Positions 1 through 11,966 are shown, numbered from the stretch's first letter. The stretch: 64,000 bases of DNA from Symbiodinium natans (GCA_905221605.1 CAJNDS010002603.1:64001-128000); one strand, 5' to 3'. Numbers and translations are program-made. Notes: generated from the letters alone by a model not told the origin.

Positions 1-2105
1 TTGCCTATCGCTGGCGGTCGTCTTCACATCGGAATCTACTTTCCGGATATGGATGGACAGCAAACATTGCAAATCCGGAAGCTTCATGGAAGCAAGCAAA
101 CCAATGTCACTGAGTATTGTTCGTGCGCATAAGAAAGGGGCATCCGATCGCTGCACAGTCGGCGTACCCTCAAAGATTTCGCCACGGATGTTATGGTTCG
201 GTGATCGATATGTATCGACGACAGGGTGAACCGAAAGAAAAGGTGGTAAAAACGGTTCGTACTCTGCCTTGACGGGTTCTCAGTAACTTCTCAGCTATCC
301 AGCAAGCGCTCATTGTCCTGGCTTGAGTCATGTACATCTCCCCTTGCAGGAATGCCCAGCCAACACTTACCGGACCTCACCGGTTGTCTTTGGTCTGCCT
401 GGCTTGGTTTCAGCTGCCACATGCTTTTGAGCTCTGTTTGTCGAGCTACGTGCGCGGACCAGCAGTGCGACGGGAAATTGTGCAGGAGCAACATAGAGCA
501 GCCCATTTGGCATAAAGTTGGCAGGTTGCAGTGGGGGCTTTGGCCACACGTACGTGAATGTGCTGGCAAATCAGAGCGCGTTTCTCAGCATGGCCCGCGT
601 CAGCATTGTCAGCAATGAATGCTCTTGTGGTGCTTGCAAAGGCATACCCCTGGCCATCCCCATTGGAGTGGAAGGCTGGTGATGCTAATGTTTCAGAGTC
701 TGTCGCTTCTTTGTGGGAAAGTGTGCGCTTGCACAGGCTTTCGGATAACTGCAAACTGCAGCACGGGTCGTGTTCGCCTGCATCTCCGCGATGCGGTCCG
801 GGCCTATGGAAGACAGCCGAAAGCTTTGACGACCACCATGCCCAGGCGACTGACATGCTGGTCGTCTCTCAAGGCTTGAGTTCCTCCTTGACTAAGATGC
901 TGCATTGCTTGGGGCAGCGATCCTGTGGGCAATGCGGCATGGGCTCAGACCACGGCCTCATCAATGGATCCGTCCGAGCTGGCGTCTACAAGGCTGCGCC
1001 CGCGCTCTGAAGGGATCACGAGATCGGTTCAGCCTTCATCAGCCCCTTCAGCCCTTCATCAGTCTTCCTCAGCCTTCATCAGCCTTTATCAGCCTTCATC
1101 ATCCCAGCTTTGAACACGCCAGGATGTTGGCATTGTCTATTCTGGAAACTTGTCGCGTGTGCCGTCCTTAACCGAAATCGGCGAGCAAACGCCTCGTGTA
1201 GACATGGGAAGGAGCTTGCAGAGTCGTGCAGGGTCTTCGCAGAGTCTGTGAAGAGTCTTTGCAGGGACTGGAACAAGATAAGCCTTAAGCCTTAGGGACT
1301 TAGGGCTTGACACTGGTTGCATCTGGTTGCCGCAAGACTGTAAGTTTTGCTGAGGCAAATGTGAGCTTGTACTTGCGTTGGCCTTGGGGTAGAGCTTCTC
1401 TTGTTGCATCATGTTGCTTCCCCAGCACGGGCCTCTCAGACTCATGGTCCCGGTCCCGTGACTAAGGCTGGGGGCTTTGACGGCACCGATGAGGCTGTCG
1501 TTCTTGGCCTCAGAATCCCCGTGAAGTGGTGGATAAGATCGGGTAAGTGACTCAAGGTTCCGGAGATTGTAGTTGCTAAGTCAACCGAGCACAGAGCTTT
1601 CTCCTTGCCCCGCTTCCAAGCCACCATTCTGAGGTTTGGGACTACGGCCCGCAGTGGCAATGCCAAGGTTCACTTGGCGCCTGTCTAAGCATCCACTCCT
1701 TGACCAAAGTAGTTGTTTTCAGTTGCCGGTGTTGCCCGTTGTTCAGGCCTACACTTTCGAACGCGTCTTGGAGTGTCCTTCGCCACCTGCTAGATCCTGA
1801 AGATGTGATGCCAAGAGAGCTGTGATTTGAGATTTGGCAGCCAAGTGATGCCACAAGGTAGGCTGCCATGAGTATCACGAAGAGGATGCTCGCTGGCAGG
1901 TCGTCGGCCAAGCGTTGCAAACAGGGTGCCCCTGGCCCCATCATGGTCACGAAAACAGATGGCAAGTGCACATATAGGGACAGGACAAGGGCCGATCTCG
2001 GATGTTAGCATGCGCGACTGTGCGAAGCCCTGGCGAAGCCCAATGCGGTCGGCACGATCTCGCTCTTGTCCTTCGGTGATGCAACAAGTCCCTGACCACA
2101 TCCGA
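1..2105. other. No supportable gene; possible partial exon at 1-129
   Basis: I find no family match on either strand. A plus-frame stretch at 1-129 reads smoothly as protein (it includes GGRLHIGIYFPDMDGQQ) before a TAA, and could be the end of an exon entering from the left. Other open frames here, up to 150 codons, are Cys/Ser/Arg-rich and without recognisable motifs, so I treat them as chance. Confidence 0.35.
1027..1107. repeat. Degenerate tandem repeat, TCAGCCTTCA unit
   Basis: About seven imperfect copies of a 9-15 base unit built on CAGCCTTCATCAG run across this stretch. It is flanked by unrelated sequence and has no coding signal of its own. Confidence 0.75.
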
Positions 2106-2111
2106 ACCGAA

Positions 2112-2147
2112 TCTTTATATATATATATATCTCTCTATATGTACAGC
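2112..2147. repeat. AT/CT dinucleotide patch
   Basis: A short (TA)n run passes into a (CT)n and TATATG run. It is one of the few AT-rich spots in the window. No promoter can be claimed from it. Confidence 0.6.
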
Positions 2148-2288
2148 GTTTATTCTTGAAGCGTTCAGCATGGTATACTTGATGATACATAGCTTTCCTT
2201 GCAGCTCAGAGACGGAAACCGGAACATTTTTTGCTTCCGCGCTTTTGCCATCCGCGGCGCCACATATTAGATCCACGGCAAGTCCTGA

Positions 2289-2466
2289 GCAAGCACACAC
2301 GCCCACGCACACGCCCACGCACACGCAAACGCAACACGCAACGCGCAACGCGAAACACGCAAACGCAACACACAAACGCACACGCACGCGCACGTGTACG
2401 CGCACATGGCAGCACGCGCAGACGCAGGCGCAGACGCAGGAGCAGGCGCAGGCGCATGCGCACATA
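2289..2466. repeat. CACACG/GCGCAGACGC low-complexity array
   Basis: Imperfect tandem units such as ACGCCCACGCAC and later GCAGACGCAGGC fill 180 bases. All frames stay open because the units lack stop codons, so the overlapping ORFs on both strands are artefacts of the repeat. Confidence 0.8.
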
Positions 2467-3461
2467 AAAGTATTTTGTCGTTATAGAAATTTCAGAAAAT
2501 GCACATGTCAAAGCTTTTCGTGGCTCTGCTCCTTGTCCGAGGTGCAGGTCTGGAGCCGATGGGTCGGGGACCTCGGCCTTCACAGAGTTGCAGCAAGTTG
2601 AAGATGCAACAAGTCCAACAAGTTGCAAGAAAGCGGACGTTGATGTCTGAGCGCACGTTCGGGTTTTGAATGGGGCTTGGGGTCTCGGGTTGGCGAGGAC
2701 GTGCAAAATTTGTCAAGTTTCTGGGAGTTGCTTCCGCACGCTTCTGTGACCCTTTGTTGCCTTGGCCTTGGGTCGATTTTCTCCTGGCTCCAGGCACGGT
2801 CAGAATACCAAAATGCGAGCCAGGCCGCAGCCGCAGAAGTGGAGCATAAGAGATTAGATGGAGTAACCAGGGACAATGGTTGAGACACGTATCGGTTTGG
2901 TGACTGTCGACATTCACGTACTTGGCATAGTTTGCACGCCTTGTCTTGTAGGCTTGGCAAGCTTTGGCGGAAGACCACGCAGAAGGGCAAGGGGTTTCCT
3001 GGTGCGGTGCCTTTAGTTCGCACTTGTTCCAGCGCCCGATTCACTGTGCTGCGTTCAGGTCAGAGTGGCCCGAGGCACGGTGAAAAGAAGCATGCCGCTG
3101 TCTGCTCTGTTTTTGATGGGTGACGCATGGTGACGCCCTGCCTTTGGTGTTTTTTCAGGTGTGGTCGGTTTTCGTTGGCAACGCCAGCATCCAGGTGGTG
3201 GTGGCCCAAGAGAGTCCATACGCTATTCCATGAGCAATGTACGCCGTACCTATGGTGTGATCAATACAAGGCCGGGGAAGAATGGCAGCCCAGCTTCCGG
3301 TCAGCCTAACAACATTTATGGCACTCGAGAATTTTCCGCCGAAGTGCTCTGAAGTGAACCGACATGCCGATGTGTGAGAGAGGTACCTGGACACAGACCG
3401 AGATGGCTTTGTGTTGTGCTGAGAATATGCAAAGTCTTTAGTAGAGCATTGGGGCTTCGCT

Positions 3462-3665
3462 CTAGGCTCTGGGCCCCAGCACCTTCGCTTGGAAGTCTGC
3501 AATGCGCTTGGTGTGGAGGTCTCTGAGGAGGAGTTCGAGTTTGGCTTCCACGGTGGCCAAGTCAAGAGCCGTGCAGAGGCACCACAGAACCAGTGCCAAG
3601 AAGAGCGGCAAAGCAGAAGAAAAAATAAACGAGAGGATGGGGGCAAGCGAGCCGTGCGCAGGCTG
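3462..3665 (-). CDS. Possible minus-strand exon with one membrane segment
   Basis: The minus frame ending at 3462 contains a strongly hydrophobic segment (ILSFIFSSALPLFLALVLW). It is followed by an amphipathic helix-like tail rich in Leu/Glu/Lys (TVEAKLELLLRDLHTKR). This is more protein-like than other frames here. I cannot name a family, no splice partners are clear, and it would run against the otherwise plus-only gene order, so chance remains likely. Confidence 0.22.
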   Translation of the reverse strand, partial: QPAHGSLAPILSFIFSSALPLFLALVLWCLCTALDLATVEAKLELLLRDLHTKRIADFQAKVLGPRA

Positions 3666-6087
3666 CCCTGACCGTGCAAGAGGTGATGGGCTCCTTGCTT
3701 CTTTATTAGAGCCAAGTGTCCAAGCAGAGCAAGAGAACCAGCAACTATGCTCCCGGCTGTTCCCAGCTTCATTCTGGCACCGGGTCGAACAAAACCACTC
3801 CACTTGCGATCGTGTTCGATATATTGTGGACCGGCGTCTCTTTTCTCCTTCCATGCAATGGAGTAAGATCGGACAACATACCTACAATGTACGTGCACTC
3901 AACTGAAATCAATGACATCATAAACAGCAGAACAATAATTTGTTGCGGTGAACCATGAATCATCAAAGATTCCAGATATTTTGGGGTTTCAAGTGGCTTC
4001 ACAATGCAGAATCTGTCGTGCCATGCATGTCATCTAGCTTCTAGAGGCGTATGAGTTGCGTGTCCCTAGGCGAGACGCAAAGTGCCGTTCGTTCCCACCT
4101 TTGGCCTGTCTGTGCTGGAGCCGTTGCTGTGCCGGGCCAAGTTCCACTTTTGTTGAAGCTCCGTTCTATGCTTAAAGAGCCAGAGAACGGCATCAGGGGC
4201 GCAGTACGGGAGCTGACAGCACAGGTGTTACTGTTGCTGGCATGGTTGTGCTGGCGCTGCAGGTGCGGTGAGAGGTCACAGTTGCCACAGAACCGAGCGA
4301 GTGATGTCACACAAGCAAGCAGCCAGCATCTAGGGAACTATAGCGAACTTAGCAAGTCAGCAGGTCGCAAGAGGGTGTATGTGGGTGCCTCGTCCTGCTG
4401 TGATGATTGGCCAGGTCTGCACGTCCGAAACGTGTAGCTCGTTCCGTGTCCAAGCTCTCCCGCGACGATGTCTCTAAGCAGGTGGGGGCCGGTTGTGTCA
4501 GGGCCACTCGAGGACGGCTGGAGGAGATAGCGACAGAGAGAGGGCTGCAGGGACCAGACTCGACTAGAGTTCCATGCACGCCACAAGGGCACCGAGAGCC
4601 ACTTAGACAGAGGTGGACAAAGAGACACGGAGACTGGAGGATGATGCAAAGCAGCAGACGAAGCATCATAAGAACCGTATCAAGCAGAAGCAGAAGCTAA
4701 ACATTGATGATGAAAGGAACAAGAAGAACAACAAGAACGAAAGGAACAAGAAGAAGGGGGCCCGAACGACGACGGCGCCGGGGATGTCGGCATACGGGAG
4801 CAGACGAGCTCGATGCGGAAGGGGGCGGATGAACACGACGTGGAAGTTGGGGGCGAGCTCCGACGAAAGACGTTTGATTTGCCCTTTTCATTAGATTGTC
4901 GCGCGCGCGCGCGCCGTGAAATCTTGTTTAGCGTTGCAGCTTTGTGATGTTAACGTGCGTGGATCGCAGTTCGGCGGGAGCACCTGCTCGGAACCTGCAG
5001 CGAGCCGGTCAGTTGTCACTCACCGAGTGCGTGGCACAGTTCCACGTGCTGCACAAATCCCACAATGTCGATTTCGGAGCCGATGCTCTGTGCGCAACTT
5101 CTGCCCGGACCTAGAGCCTGCCCGGGCTAGTCCGCTCCCTCCAGGAAACTCGATTCCTGATGAACAAGGCTTCGCCAAGGCTGCCGGCAAAATGACATCT
5201 TCGCCCGCCTCCGCTTGGGTGCTCAAGCATTCTGATCGCCGTCCCTCCGCACAGTCGAGTGCACGTCGCCCTGCCTGTTTCTTTTCTTCGTCGCCCTTCG
5301 TTCCTTCGCTTGTGTGCTTGGGCCCGCAAGCAGTCTGCGCATCGGGAGGGGTCGGGAGAGCGAGTGATCGGAGGTGCTTGTTGGCATGCTCGAGCATGAT
5401 GCCACATGGTTGCAAGCAGGACCTGGACCAGTGTCGATGTTTTATCTGCTGTCGCATAGCTTCAAACTGATGCCTAAATGTGCTTCCTGCCCGGCCCACT
5501 GCACCAGCAGAACAGACTCATGAACTGCTTCAGCAGCAAACTGAAGCGACAGTAGTCCCGGATCCGAAAGAGGTCGAGAGCACGATGACTCGCCTTCGAA
5601 ACAACGCGAAAATCACCAAGCGGCCCCTGACTAACCAGCCCTTGTTGCCCGGTCATCTAAGGAGCCCTTCAGTTTGCATATTATCTTACTACCACAAGAT
5701 TAGCTTGGAGGTTTATTCGATCTTTCTTGGGGTTTTGGATTCGTTTCAGGGCTTTAGGGTTCAGGGGTCAGGGCTGGATAGTTCATATATTCTATATGGC
5801 CAGTGGCGGGGATTGTCTGTCCAATCGCGGTCTGATATGGCCTCTGCAACAATCAATCTGCATTCAATTGCACCAGCGAGCTGACAGAGCTGCTATCAGA
5901 GGAGAGCAATTCGGTTCAATCACGTTCTTGCTTGAGCCGGTCCATCGGCAGGTGCTAAAGACCGGGCGGGCGGGTGTGGCGGCAGCTTCCGGCCAAGCCC
6001 ACAGCGAGCCTCGCGCTTGGTGTCGGCTAGGTTTCCCACCGCGCAGAGTTGTCCGTTAAAGGTGTTTGTGCGAGACATGCCGACAAT
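3666..6087. other. No supportable gene; A-rich and CG-rich patches
   Basis: The stretch holds an AAGAAC-rich purine patch around 4685-4760 and an alternating CG run at about 4899-4914. Open frames up to 184 codons lack motifs or splice context. A TTTAGGG-like word near 5755 is isolated and not a telomere array. Confidence 0.4.
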
Positions 6088-6107
6088 CTCAAGGCATTTT
6101 GGCTCAG
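6088..6107 (+). other. Double relict dinoflagellate spliced leader (DinoSL)
   Basis: The 20 bases read CTCAAG, then G, then CATTTTGGCTCA, then G. The DinoSL ends CCATTTTGGCTCAAG. When a trans-spliced mRNA is reverse-transcribed, inserted, and its transcript trans-spliced again at the AG inside the old leader, the expected trace is CTCAAG followed by CCATTTTGGCTCAAG. The observed sequence matches that with one C-to-G change and one missing A. It sits 23 bases before an ATG on the same strand, where a 5' UTR leader would be. Confidence 0.65.
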
Positions 6108-6130
6108 TGAATCTGTAGTTTCATCATACC

Positions 6131-6433
6131 ATGAATGCCAAAGAAGGTGCGCACATCTGCATAGAATCTAAAGTCCTTCACATCAAAAGCTCATGCGAGG
6201 ATGACGTACATCAGAACAGGCAGAGACTGCTCCACAAGAATGACTGCATCCAAAGCACGTGGACTTCATGCGGCGTTTGTTCTTCTCTTTTGGCTGCTGG
6301 CTCAGCACTTGGTGAGAGGTTGACTCATTCTGAGGCTGTTGACAAGCCGGACAGTTTATTCTGCAGTGAACCAGATGATGACTTGCAACCCATCTCCATT
6401 TTGTTGGACATGTCCTGGGCCACTGCAAAGTGA
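6131..6433 (+). CDS. Candidate retrogene ORF downstream of relict spliced leader
   Basis: This is an uninterrupted 100-codon frame from ATG at 6131 to TGA. It encodes a soluble, Cys/Ser/Glu-containing protein with an acidic tail (SEPDDDLQPISILLDMSW). The family is not recognised. What supports it is position: the relict leader at 6088-6107 ends just upstream on the same strand, as expected if a processed mRNA was reinserted. No poly(A) remnant is obvious downstream. It could be a dead retrocopy whose real frame has decayed. Confidence 0.35.
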   Translation: MNAKEGAHICIESKVLHIKSSCEDDVHQNRQRLLHKNDCIQSTWTSCGVCSSLLAAGSALGERLTHSEAVDKPDSLFCSEPDDDLQPISILLDMSWATAK

Positions 6434-6644
6434 TCGACAACGCTAGCCGCCCCGAATCCAGGCTTTCCAGCACAACCAGCACTTCGTTCTCTCACGATCC
6501 GCCGTGCTTGCGCCGACGACAAGGCGCACAGGGGTTCAATCAGAGCACCTCTGCTCCATGCAGAGATTCAGGACTGGTTCAACTTGGACTGGTTTCGGCA
6601 TCCCTTGGCGTCAAGGATGCCCAGGCACCTTCTGCGGCTGCGCT

Positions 6645-6690
6645 GCCCACCTGAGCTGCCCACCTGCGCTGCCCACCTGTGCTGCCCATG
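6645..6690. repeat. 15-base tandem repeat, about three copies
   Basis: The unit GCTGCCCACCTGNGC is repeated directly with a variable base and runs straight into the ATG at 6688, so the repeat forms the immediate upstream region of the next ORF. Confidence 0.8.
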
Positions 6691-6828
6691 CCCGCGAAGG
6701 CCGCGCGGCTCATCAAAGACAAGGGCCAGAAGGTCTATGATCCAAAAACTGGACAGCAAGTTCTGCCATCGTGCGAGACGGTGTGCAGGAAGGACCTTTG
6801 CTTGGCAATGAAACGTGCTCGGCAATGA
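6688..6828 (+). CDS. Small basic ORF or exon, 46 codons, unknown
   Basis: A short frame opens with ATG at 6688 and reads like real protein, including IKDKGQKVYDPKTGQQVL and two cysteines in SCETVCRKDLC, ending in a Lys/Arg-rich tail before TGA. Composition differs from the Cys/Pro-rich noise in the other frames. It may be a single small exon of a longer gene or a free small protein. No family is recognised. Confidence 0.35.
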   Translation: MPAKAARLIKDKGQKVYDPKTGQQVLPSCETVCRKDLCLAMKRARQ

Positions 6829-8171
6829 AACGCACCGCTGCACACGCCGTACGCCCGGACTGACATGGCAGCTGAGGAATGCTTAGCTATCGTTGGCATC
6901 TTTGGCAGCAAAGAGATGATATGTGCGCGGTCGTCAAAATTGCCGTGTGCTACTCTAGGCATGTGTGAATTGCCAGGGGGTCGAGGCAGTGTCGGGACTT
7001 TGCTCCCAGCTGACAGGCATGCAGACGGGCAATGTAGATGTTCGTTAAACCGATGCAGCGTGTCAAGCAAAGCCTCCCAAAGCCTTTCCAGTCCGTTCCA
7101 CGTCTGACCTAAACCCAATCCTACCAGAGCTGCTGTTATCGCCCAGGTTTGAAACGGAAACTTGTCAGGGTTTCAAAAAGAATGCCAGGCACTCTGACTC
7201 TCCCAGAGCTTCCGTTTTGTTGTAGAAAGTACCGTTTAACCTCCCCAAAAAAAGAAGCGGGGAGACATAAAGCCGAAGCCCATCGATCAGAGTTGCCAGA
7301 GACACTTCGACATGCTTTTGGAGCTGTCGAACACATCGGCACTGGAAATGCGCTCTAAATCGGTGGCACCCGATCACAGGGACACACGGGTCAAATGTAC
7401 CGACACATCCGGCAGCATTCTCATGAATCTCATGCTAGTCTGTGTGCAGCTGAAGTGTGAGGGTGGTGAATGGTGGAGTCCACGAACTCAGGTCTTGCCA
7501 ACGAGAAGAACATAGCATATTGTGACAAGCGTTGCGAGGCCCCTGCTGCAACTCTGAGCTGCAGTGCAGTCACAGAGTCCATGAATATCTGCAAAGGATG
7601 ACTGTGCCACTGGTGATGGCTTTGGTTCCTCGGAGACATACAGTGACGACAACGAGCGAATCACGAAGGATTCAGAGAAGAATCCGGCTGAGCGCTTTGC
7701 TGCTCGAGCAGATATTAGGTGCGCAGTATTCCTGCGGATTGGAGTGCTTCGACTTGGTCTTCAGAGGAGAGAACATGCGATTCACATGCCGTCAGGCTGA
7801 GTGGGGCGTGGAGATGAACGCTCAGATGCTGGACTCCGTCTTCAAAATGCCAGGGACAGAACCAGGCCAGAGGCAAACATGGGTGGGATCGTGTGGGTCT
7901 CTGTGTTGACCTTTCCCCGCGTCACCTAGGCTTGCAACCCGACTCCCTGTCGGCCATTGGCGATGATAAACAGAAAGAAGAGGCCCGACCTGCAAAGCCA
8001 CTCATCGATGCTCGGGAGTTGTTCAAGAAGAAATGAGAGCGACATTTTCGCCGCAATTTTCGAGTTGTTTCCGCGGACGGCCCGGTGGCGTCGCGGGTAT
8101 GCAGTGCGCGGTGACAAAGTGCACAAAGCGCGCCCTGTGCACCGACAGCAGAGGATCGGGCAAACTCCCTG
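6829..8171. other. No firm gene; one exon-like patch
   Basis: A plus-frame patch at about 7610-7718 reads protein-like (EKNPAERFAARADI) and is followed by a GT. I could not connect it to other exons. The rest shows only short unrelated frames. Confidence 0.3.
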
Positions 8172-8424
8172 ATGGCACAAACCCTCTGTCCAGATGTGGG
8201 CCAAAAGAAGCCGTCGAGTCAAGGGAGTCCGCCATGGCAAGCCGAGGACATATGTCAATATGTGTCACATGTCCCACCGAGGCCACTTGTGAAGGATGGG
8301 GCGGGCAGCGACCTCGAGCACCCAGCGACCAGCGCCACAGCCTTCACAGCGGCAGCCGCGCCGCCGGCAACGGCAACAGGGCCATCACCACCCATGGAGG
8401 CTGCAGCGGGCTTTGAAGTGGCTA
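8172..8424 (+). CDS. Possible exon, Ala/Pro/Thr-rich, unknown
   Basis: The plus frame is open and compositionally even. It includes EDICQYVSHVPPRPLVKDG followed by an Ala/Pro/Thr-rich linker, and it ends at a 12-base G run (8425-8436). It could encode a disordered region. I see no convincing splice acceptor and no family match. Confidence 0.3.
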
Positions 8425-8436
8425 GGGGGGGGGGGG

Positions 8437-9880
8437 TCGGAATGTCTTCGCCTTCGCCCTGCTTCCTTTTGAATTCCCATACTGCCCAGGTTCAGAACCG
8501 CAAGACACAACAGGCCTTGTTTCCCAGGGCTTTACTGTCCGTTGTTTTTTCAAAGATTTGGTCTGCGTGGGCAGCTGGACCAAGGTGCCTGGCGAGGGTC
8601 TTTGGCTTTTCCCAAGCATCGGCCAGGCAGAGAGACTCCAGATTGCTGTGCTAAGCCCATTGTTCGCTATGAAACGCTTTGCAGCCTTGTGTTGGCTTCA
8701 TTGGTGCATGTGCCAATTTGACTGGCAGCGGCGGAGATTCCGGACCCTTGCTAGGCACTGCCTTCCTTTCTGACGCGGGAGCCGGGGCCCGGGAGGACCA
8801 ATAACGCCCCAGTCTGTTTAGATCATCGTAGTCGCTGGGGAAGAAGATGCAAAAGTCGCTTCCCCCTGCTTTTACTTTAAGGAAACGACTATGGATGCAC
8901 CCTCATCATGTACAGAGGAGTACTTAGGCTACGCGTTCCTTCGAGGTTCACATTCCTGCTTCTTGGTAATTGTAAAATCCAGGCGTTCATGGGGGGAAGG
9001 GATGTGGCGGTCGACCTCGACAACTTCCTGAGTCCTCTGCGTTCATTGGGGTTTCAGGTTCCTCCGGTCAAAACGGTTAACTTCCCGGCTTCGCAGCCAG
9101 GACAATAGACTCTAAGACACGAAGACAGCCACTGTAGTGATTACTCGTGACACCTGTGTAAGCTTGCGCAAGTCGTGTGAGGTCCTTCCGCTATCAACCG
9201 CTCGCAACGCAAGAGGCTGGCCGTGGTAGCGAGCAGAAAGGGACAGGAGGAGGTCCATTCTCGGTGCATTTTTCCCATCATGCTTAACAGGAGATGCCAC
9301 CGCAACACGCAGGGGGTGTCCCATTGCAGGCAGATCGTTCATGCTTCAGTTCAGGGACGTTGCCGGAGTGAGTGGGGGTGCACACGCTAGGTCGGGCCAC
9401 TACCTTCTCCGGAGAGCTTTTCAGGCACGATGGCCAGCATCGCCAGCCTGATGTGCGACTCCTCATGGCTACTTGACCCTGTGAATCTTGCAGGATGGCA
9501 TGCTCCCCAGCCGGGGTCTTTCTCCTTGCCGGTGGCTCTGTCTTCGACGATCACGGGTCTCGAAGCATCCCATGTCTCAACACCTCTGCAAGATGCAGGC
9601 ATACATGTCATATATGCGGATTGAAGCCGTTTCGGTCCAAACAGGGTCTCATTTTGTGCCTCTCGTTTACCCGCCTCAGAACGATGTCAGCTCCCGCGTC
9701 CCTGCCCATCCACGGCCGTACAGATGGCAGCAGCCTGAGACAGTCGGAAGGCAAGTTGTGATGCCACCCATGCATTACTGTTTCCTCGATTTCCAAGGTC
9801 CAGAGGCTCAGGAGGCAGGACATGCTTTCGCTCACGTTAGCTCAGTGCATTACACTGCTAACAACCTTGGTCACAGCGTT
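8437..9880. other. No supportable gene
   Basis: Frames up to about 160 codons overlap each other on both strands without motifs. Some short plus-frame patches (near 8990-9090) look mildly protein-like, but none has clear splice borders. Confidence 0.4.
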
Positions 9881-9885
9881 GCCAG

Positions 9886-10285
9886 GAGAAGGAGGCCAGA
9901 AAGAAGTTCTTTGACAGGCGCGTGCCGTTGGCTCTCAAGCATATTCAAACACATTGAGGCAATCACGGAGCCGATGTGATTTGCATCAGGCACAAGCAGC
10001 TCAAGGCCGGCTTGGACAACCAGCGCCAGGAAGAGATTCGTGCCGACAAGGCCTTCAGTGCTCAAGCTCGAAGCTGGCTGCATTGCTCCTCATGGGTTGA
10101 CATGACACTTCCCGCCATCTCCGAGAAATGGGCCAGTGCTGTAGATGCAGTGACGGTGCCCCAAGGAGAGCAGCGCGCTGGATACGAGATGCCCTCGGAT
10201 TGGACCCGGGCGCGGTTGGACGAGATCGAGGCCAAACGAGAGCGGCAGCGTGCCTACCTAAGGCGCGGGTCTCTGTACCTCTGTA
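9886..10285 (+). CDS. Candidate N-terminal exons of the kinase gene
   Basis: Two plus-frame patches precede the kinase. The first (about 9878-9955) reads EKEARKKFFDRRVPLALKHI, a charged helix resembling the N-terminal regulatory helix of NDR-type kinases. The second (about 9974-10262) is a long charged stretch with RQEEIRADKAFSAQ and WTRARLDEIEAKRERQRAY. Both are on the right strand and distance, but the frames do not join without unresolved splicing. Assigning them to the kinase is inference. Confidence 0.35.
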
Positions 10286-10649
10286 CGGGTGCACTTATAA
10301 CTCTTGTCACCACCCGGGTCATGTCACTGTCTGGGAACTGCTTGGGTTTCAGTTGCCAGCTGCTTGTTGGCTCCCTTGTTCTCTGAATCGGTATCTCACT
10401 TTCAAATGGAGCAAAGTACCATATCCGCTCTGTTGACAATCGTCTTCTGCCCTTTGGTCCAGGATGTGGTCTATCAAGGACTGTCCCGTGCTGTGGTGAG
10501 ATGGGTATCTGTACCTGACTCACCACACTGCTTGCTTGCCCGTGGCAGCGCTGGGTTATGCAAGCGGACTAGAGGTGACAGTCTGAAGCGAAGTCACATC
10601 TGAATCAACTTATAGCTCAAAGCTTTTCAAGATTTACAAGAATGACAAG

Positions 10650-11914
10650 AATAACAAAAAAGAAAGAGCAACAACGTGCCGAGCTAGAGGGACTTACGCC
10701 AAAGCTGTCAAAGCTTCGAGCCAAGTGCCCACGTGTATGCCTTGTATAGGACTTCTCCTCTCTCCGAGTCCTCGGCAAGGGGGCCTTCGGAGTCGTTCAC
10801 CTGGTTCAGCGACAGGGAACGGAAGAGGTCTATGCACTGAAGCAGATCCAAAAGGCCCACTTCCTCAACAAGAACCACATGAAGGCGAGGCGAAATGCAG
10901 TCGGCGACTGCTGTTTTCACTGCACAGCAGCTGCCACTTTCTGCAGCCCTAAGGCTTACAACGAACGTGATGCTCTCTCGCGGGGCCACGGCGTGTGGTT
11001 CGTCGACCTTCTTTGCACGTTTCAAGACTCGGAACACATCTACATTGTCATGGAGTTTGTTCAAGGCCAGAACATGTGACAGTGGTTTTTCTGCTGGTGA
11101 AAATTCACCGCCTGACCCTTGCATGGGCTAGAACTTGCGGATCTGACATGCATTGCTAGCTGCTAGCGCAAAGCAAGGAATTATGGCCGTTCATTTTTGT
11201 GTGACACCACGGCTGTTTGAGGTGGGGACTTCTTCGCTTACATGGAAAAGAAGGACAAACTTTCCATAACAGAGACGCGGTTTTATATGGCAGAGCTCAT
11301 TTGCGCCATCGCCGCAATTCACCAGTGTGGCTTCATTCACCGTGTCACAGCTGCAAAACTAATTTTGAAGCCTTTCAACCGTTGAGCTCCCTCACATTGG
11401 CGGTTGAAACAGGCGATCTGAAGCCGGACAACCTCGTGCTGACGTCGCAGGGGCACCTGAAACTGTTGGACTTTGGCTTGTGCACTCCGGTGGACGTGGA
11501 GGAGAGTCCTGCCCTAGCCCGGTGCACTTAGCTTGGCGAAGCATGGTGCAACATGGTGCAGCATGGCCGGATGGTGAAATTGGCAGGAGTACATGATGCA
11601 GGTCGAGTATGACAGCAAATATCAGGGTGTTAATTTCCAGGAGAGACCAGGCCGGAACCACGTCTTTTGGCACTCTGCCAGGTTCCGAGGAAATGTGTTC
11701 CCTGTCTCCCTTTCTGCCTTTCTCCCTTTGTCCCTTTGTCCCTTTGTCCCTTTGTCCCTTTCTCCCTTTCTCCCTTTCTCCCTTTCTCCCTTTCTCCCTT
11801 TATCCTTCTGCCTCTCCCTCTCCGACTCTCTCTCTGTCTATCTCTTTCTCTCTCTCTCTCTCTCTCTCCGTGTCTCTCTCTCTCTCTCTCCCCCCGTGTC
11901 TCCCTCCCTCCCCT

Positions 11915-11966
<52 letters not shown>

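Noticed and set aside
2206-2706. 166-codon minus ORF rich in Arg/Val/Cys
   Set aside because: It is driven by the CACACG array and has no motif outside the repeat.
5750-5775. TTTAGGG-like words (also near 58420-58455) as interstitial telomere
   Set aside because: Only single or degenerate copies occur, with no tandem array.
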